64,000 bases of DNA from Acidobacteriaceae bacterium (GTDB lineage: Bacteria > Acidobacteriota > Terriglobia > Terriglobales > Acidobacteriaceae), in assembly GCA_025462885.1 (NCBI GenBank), contig JAOAPN010000013.1:124001-188000 (forward strand). Direction: 5' to 3'. The position numbers were made by a program, and so were the translations under genes. Below are positions 61,618 to 64,000 of this stretch, in pieces; within the stretch, counting starts at the first letter, position 1, and each line of letters starts with the position of its first letter. The notes beneath the pieces were generated by a model. It did no database searches. It saw nothing but the letters and a program-made list of their open reading frames with translations, and was not told where the DNA came from.

Positions 61618-61935
61618 ATGGGACACGCTTCAGAGATGCAAACGCAGACAGGCCCGCGAACGGTTGGCGGTGGATACCTTTTTGGGGTTCCGGTGGGAGA
61701 CCTGGGCTGGTTCGCAAGCCTGCTGATGGGGCTGGCGTCGGGCTTCATGGCGTTCTTTGCAGGGACGTTTCTGGGGATCGTCGGGATCGGGATTTATAAC
61801 GGCGCGACGCATAAGAACGTCGATCTGGCGTTGAGTTACCGGTGGTTCGGGCTTTCGTTCGGAATCCTGGTGATGGTGGTGGCGCTGTCGTACCTGGGGA
61901 TGTTGTGGGTGAAGCGTAAGACTCGTAAGGCTTAG
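61618..61935 (+). CDS. Small membrane protein, hypothetical
   Basis: A 105-residue protein with two or three helices (ASLLMGLASGFMAFFAGTFLG, FGLSFGILVMVVALSYLGML) and a basic C-terminus (KRKTRKA). Start ATG 61618, or ATG 61633 for a shorter form. Family not recognised. It is divergent from the hypothetical gene on the left, which may share a promoter. Confidence 0.65.
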   Translation: MGHASEMQTQTGPRTVGGGYLFGVPVGDLGWFASLLMGLASGFMAFFAGTFLGIVGIGIYNGATHKNVDLALSYRWFGLSFGILVMVVALSYLGMLWVKRKTRKA

Positions 61936-61976
61936 GCTGGAGCGGATTCCTTCGGTGGATCGTTTAAGTAAGTGCC

Positions 61977-62033
61977 AAGTGCGCCCTGACGCCGGGCGGG
62001 CGCCACTTCGTGGTGTGTTGGACGCTTCGCGTG
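61977..62033 (+). repeat. REP-like hairpin element, family 1, copy 8
   Basis: Plus-oriented near-consensus copy in the gap between convergent genes. Confidence 0.9.
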
Positions 62034-62071
62034 AATGAAACTATTTTGCTGCTAGCAATTTGCTCTACGCG

Positions 62072-63424
62072 CTATAGGTTGCGGCCTGCTGCTGCTCCCG
62101 AGGCCCAGGCCCACTGGAAGTTGTAGCCGCCGAGCCAGCCGGTGACGTCGACCACCTCTCCGATGAAGTAGAGGCCGGGAACTCGCTTGGACTGCAGGGT
62201 GCGGGCGTCCAGTTCGTCGGTGTCGATGCCTCCGGCGGTGACTTCGGCTTTGGCGTAGCCTTCGGTTCCGGCAGGGGTGAAGGTCCATTGGTGGAGGTCG
62301 GCTTCAAAGGCGGCGATGCCGGCGTTGGTCCAGTCGCGGGGTGGGTAGAGCGTGAGCCAGCGTTCAGCCATGCGGGCGGGGAGAATCGTGCGGAGGAGGT
62401 CGTATGCGGCGTTGAGGTCGCGGCGGGGCAATGCTCTATTAGGCGCAAAGACCTGGGCGCGGGCAGCGGCCTGGGCATCCGGATAGGTGCGCGTGGACAC
62501 GCTGGTTACGAGCATGGGTTCCATGACGTTGATGCCGGGGGCGAGGTCGAGTTGGACCGGGGTGCCGGGCTGCCAGTAAGAGGAGGTCTGCAGAATCGCG
62601 GGGCCGCTCAGTCCGCGGTGCGTGATGAGGAACTTCTCGCGGAAGAGGGGCTTGAGGGCGGCCGGGGTGGCGCGGGCGCTGCCGGAGGTGCGCTTCTTTT
62701 CTACGTTGGCGGAGGCCGTCTTTGTGGGTGAGGGGGCGGGTGCGGAGGCGATGACTTCGGCGGAGAGGCCGCTGAGATCGCACCAGTCGGCGGTGTCCTC
62801 CGGAGAGAAGACGAGCGGCACGAGGGCGGCCCGCGTGGGGACGATGTTCAGGCCGAACTGGCGGGCGAGTTCGTAGCCGAAGCCGGTCGCGCCCATTTGG
62901 GGGATGGAGAGGCCGCCGGTGGCGGCGACGACCGAGTGCGCCAGGAAGCTGCCCGCAGAGGTCTCGACGCGGAAAGGGGCGGACGCACTCTCTCGGGTGA
63001 CGGAGAGGACCTTTGTGCCGAGCAGGGTGCGGACGTTGGCCTGCGCGCACTCCTTTTCCAGCATGGTGACGATGTCGTGGGCGGAGCGGTCGCAGAAGAG
63101 CTGGCCGAGGGTCTTCTCGTGGAAGGTGATGCTGTGCTGGGTGACGAGATCGATGAAGTCGGCGGGGGTGTAGCGGCTGAGGGCGGACTTGGCGAAGTGG
63201 GGGTTGCTGGAGAGGAAGTTCTCGGGGCGGGTGTTGAGGTTGGTGAAGTTGCAGCGGCCGCCGCCGGAGATGAGGATCTTCTTGCCGGCCTTTTCGGCGT
63301 GGTCGATGAGCAGGACGCGGCGGTCGCGGCGGCCGGCTTCGATGGCGCACATGAGGCCGGCGGCGCCTGCTCCGAGGATGATTGCGTCGAGTGTTTCGGT
63401 ATGGGGCACTTCGGTATGGGGCAT
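62072..63424 (-). CDS. FAD-dependent oxidoreductase, HI0933/BaiN family
   Basis: A 450-residue flavoprotein. It shows the FAD-binding AIILGAGAAGLMCAI, then KILISGGGRCNFTN, which is diagnostic for the HI0933-like family. ATGGLSIPQMGATGFGY and the C-terminal VVDVTGWLGGYNFQWA follow. Some relatives (BaiN) reduce bile-acid double bonds, others are uncharacterised. The N-terminus has a short sequence duplication (PHTEV-PHTET, encoded by a 15-base repeat). Confidence 0.9.
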   Translation of the reverse strand: MPHTEVPHTETLDAIILGAGAAGLMCAIEAGRRDRRVLLIDHAEKAGKKILISGGGRCNFTNLNTRPENFLSSNPHFAKSALSRYTPADFIDLVTQHSITFHEKTLGQLFCDRSAHDIVTMLEKECAQANVRTLLGTKVLSVTRESASAPFRVETSAGSFLAHSVVAATGGLSIPQMGATGFGYELARQFGLNIVPTRAALVPLVFSPEDTADWCDLSGLSAEVIASAPAPSPTKTASANVEKKRTSGSARATPAALKPLFREKFLITHRGLSGPAILQTSSYWQPGTPVQLDLAPGINVMEPMLVTSVSTRTYPDAQAAARAQVFAPNRALPRRDLNAAYDLLRTILPARMAERWLTLYPPRDWTNAGIAAFEADLHQWTFTPAGTEGYAKAEVTAGGIDTDELDARTLQSKRVPGLYFIGEVVDVTGWLGGYNFQWAWASGAAAGRNL

Positions 63425-63557
63425 GGGGTCTTCTTAAGTCCTGATGGGTCGGGTGATAGGTCGAGCGGGTGAGTTAAGAGGAGGAATTCGCTCTCTTCAG
63501 GGTCTCATGGGTGGGAGTTTTGAGGTGTGTCGAACGGGGCTGTGCGACCATAGGGGA

Positions 63558-64000
63558 ATGTGGACTGGCGGACCAGAACGAGGCGGGGCGGAACGAAACG
63601 GGCCGAGAGTGGGTGAGGCGCAGGCCTTTGGACCTGCAGCGGCCATTACGCGCCGGGCTGCGGACCGGCTGCGGGCTGGACATCTCTGGGTGTACCGGTC
63701 GGATGTCGAGGTGTTCGTGCCGTTTACGGGGTCGACGGGGATTGCGCCGGGCTCGCTGGTGACGGTGATGGACGGGCGCGGGATGCCGCTGGGGACCGCT
63801 ATCTACAGTGATGCCTCGCAGATTGCGCTGCGGGTGGTCTCGGCGAAGCCGGGCATTACGCGCGCCGAGTATCTTGCGGAGGCGCGGGTGCGGGTTTTGG
63901 CGGCGCTGGATCTTCGGGCGGAGCTTGCGCCGGAGTCTGCGACGGAGAATGCCTGCCGGTTGATCTTTTCAGAGGCGGACGGTCTGCCGGGGGTGGTGGC
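63558..64000 (+). CDS. RlmI-type rRNA (cytosine-C5) methyltransferase, N-terminal part
   Basis: The frame runs past the right edge. The opening PUA-like domain is seen: RRAADRLRAGHLWVYRSDVE, then a strand with GSLVTVMDGRGMPLGTAIYS. The beginning of the linker to the Rossmann methyltransferase (NACRLIFSEADGLPGVV) is also visible. This domain order matches RlmI/RlmK-like class-I methyltransferases of 23S rRNA. Start ATG 63558 or GTG 63609. The catalytic Cys and SAM motifs would lie beyond the window. Confidence 0.8.
   Translation, partial: MWTGGPERGGAERNGPRVGEAQAFGPAAAITRRAADRLRAGHLWVYRSDVEVFVPFTGSTGIAPGSLVTVMDGRGMPLGTAIYSDASQIALRVVSAKPGITRAEYLAEARVRVLAALDLRAELAPESATENACRLIFSEADGLPGVV

Overview
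The window looks like the replication-origin neighbourhood of a chromosome from the Acidobacteriota, most likely family Acidobacteriaceae (Granulicella/Terriglobus/Edaphobacter type). This is an inference from high GC content, the gene set (secreted Ig-like and NTF2-like proteins, secreted acetamidase, isoquinoline-1-oxidoreductase type molybdoenzyme, DUF4126, DUF3037 with a HipA-like kinase) and the abundance of short hairpin-rich intergenic repeats. No 16S rRNA gene is present to prove it. No tRNA, rRNA or CRISPR array was recognised.

Layout. 1-3.2 kb: a 5'-truncated secreted Ig-like/intradiol-dioxygenase protein, a hypothetical secreted protein and an isoprenylcysteine-methyltransferase-like membrane protein. 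3.4-9.5 kb: a leftward block parB, parA, two perfect parS palindromes (one inside the 3' end of rsmG), rsmG, a class-I amidotransferase-like hydrolase, plsC and folC. 9.5-15.7 kb: a 44-codon membrane-peptide gene with its own terminator, two paralogous CxxC mini-proteins, thrS, an HNH-like gene behind three inverted repeats, two SRPBCC genes and a SnoaL-like gene. 15.8-24.4 kb: the classic origin gene set: khpB(jag)-yidC-yidD-rnpA-rpmH leftward, dnaA and dnaN rightward, with an inverted NAD(P)-binding gene wedged between dnaA and dnaN.

24.8-34.2 kb: phosphotransferase, two small secreted proteins, a secreted RidA, a two-subunit molybdenum hydroxylase, MutS2 and a zinc-ribbon membrane protein. 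34.4-41.3 kb: hemB, then genes of lipoate-dependent metabolism (lpdA, lipB, a two-lipoyl-domain E2), plus a frameshifted secreted acetamidase and a 57-codon membrane protein. 41.4-45.0 kb: a SpoIIAA-like protein, a HEPN-like hypothetical and purE-purK plus a small downstream gene.

45.1-56.6 kb: an accessory phage-derived segment with XhlA-like, tail-associated, portal and large-terminase genes, a very large tail-fibre/SGNH-hydrolase protein and a divergent XRE-S24 regulator whose Ser/Lys dyad appears lost. No capsid, protease, tape-measure or integrase gene is visible. A HipA-like kinase and a DUF3037 gene sit between terminase and portal, with a 7-copy heptanucleotide repeat touching the DUF3037 stop codon. 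57-64 kb: alpha/beta hydrolase, glyA, DUF4126, zinc-ribbon thioredoxin, two lineage-type hypotheticals, a BaiN/HI0933-family flavoprotein and the start of an RlmI-type rRNA methyltransferase.

Four families of dispersed intergenic repeats run through the window. The best defined is a roughly 57-bp element with three successive hairpins, present in eight copies. Most other strong intergenic signals are intrinsic terminators or large inverted repeats.
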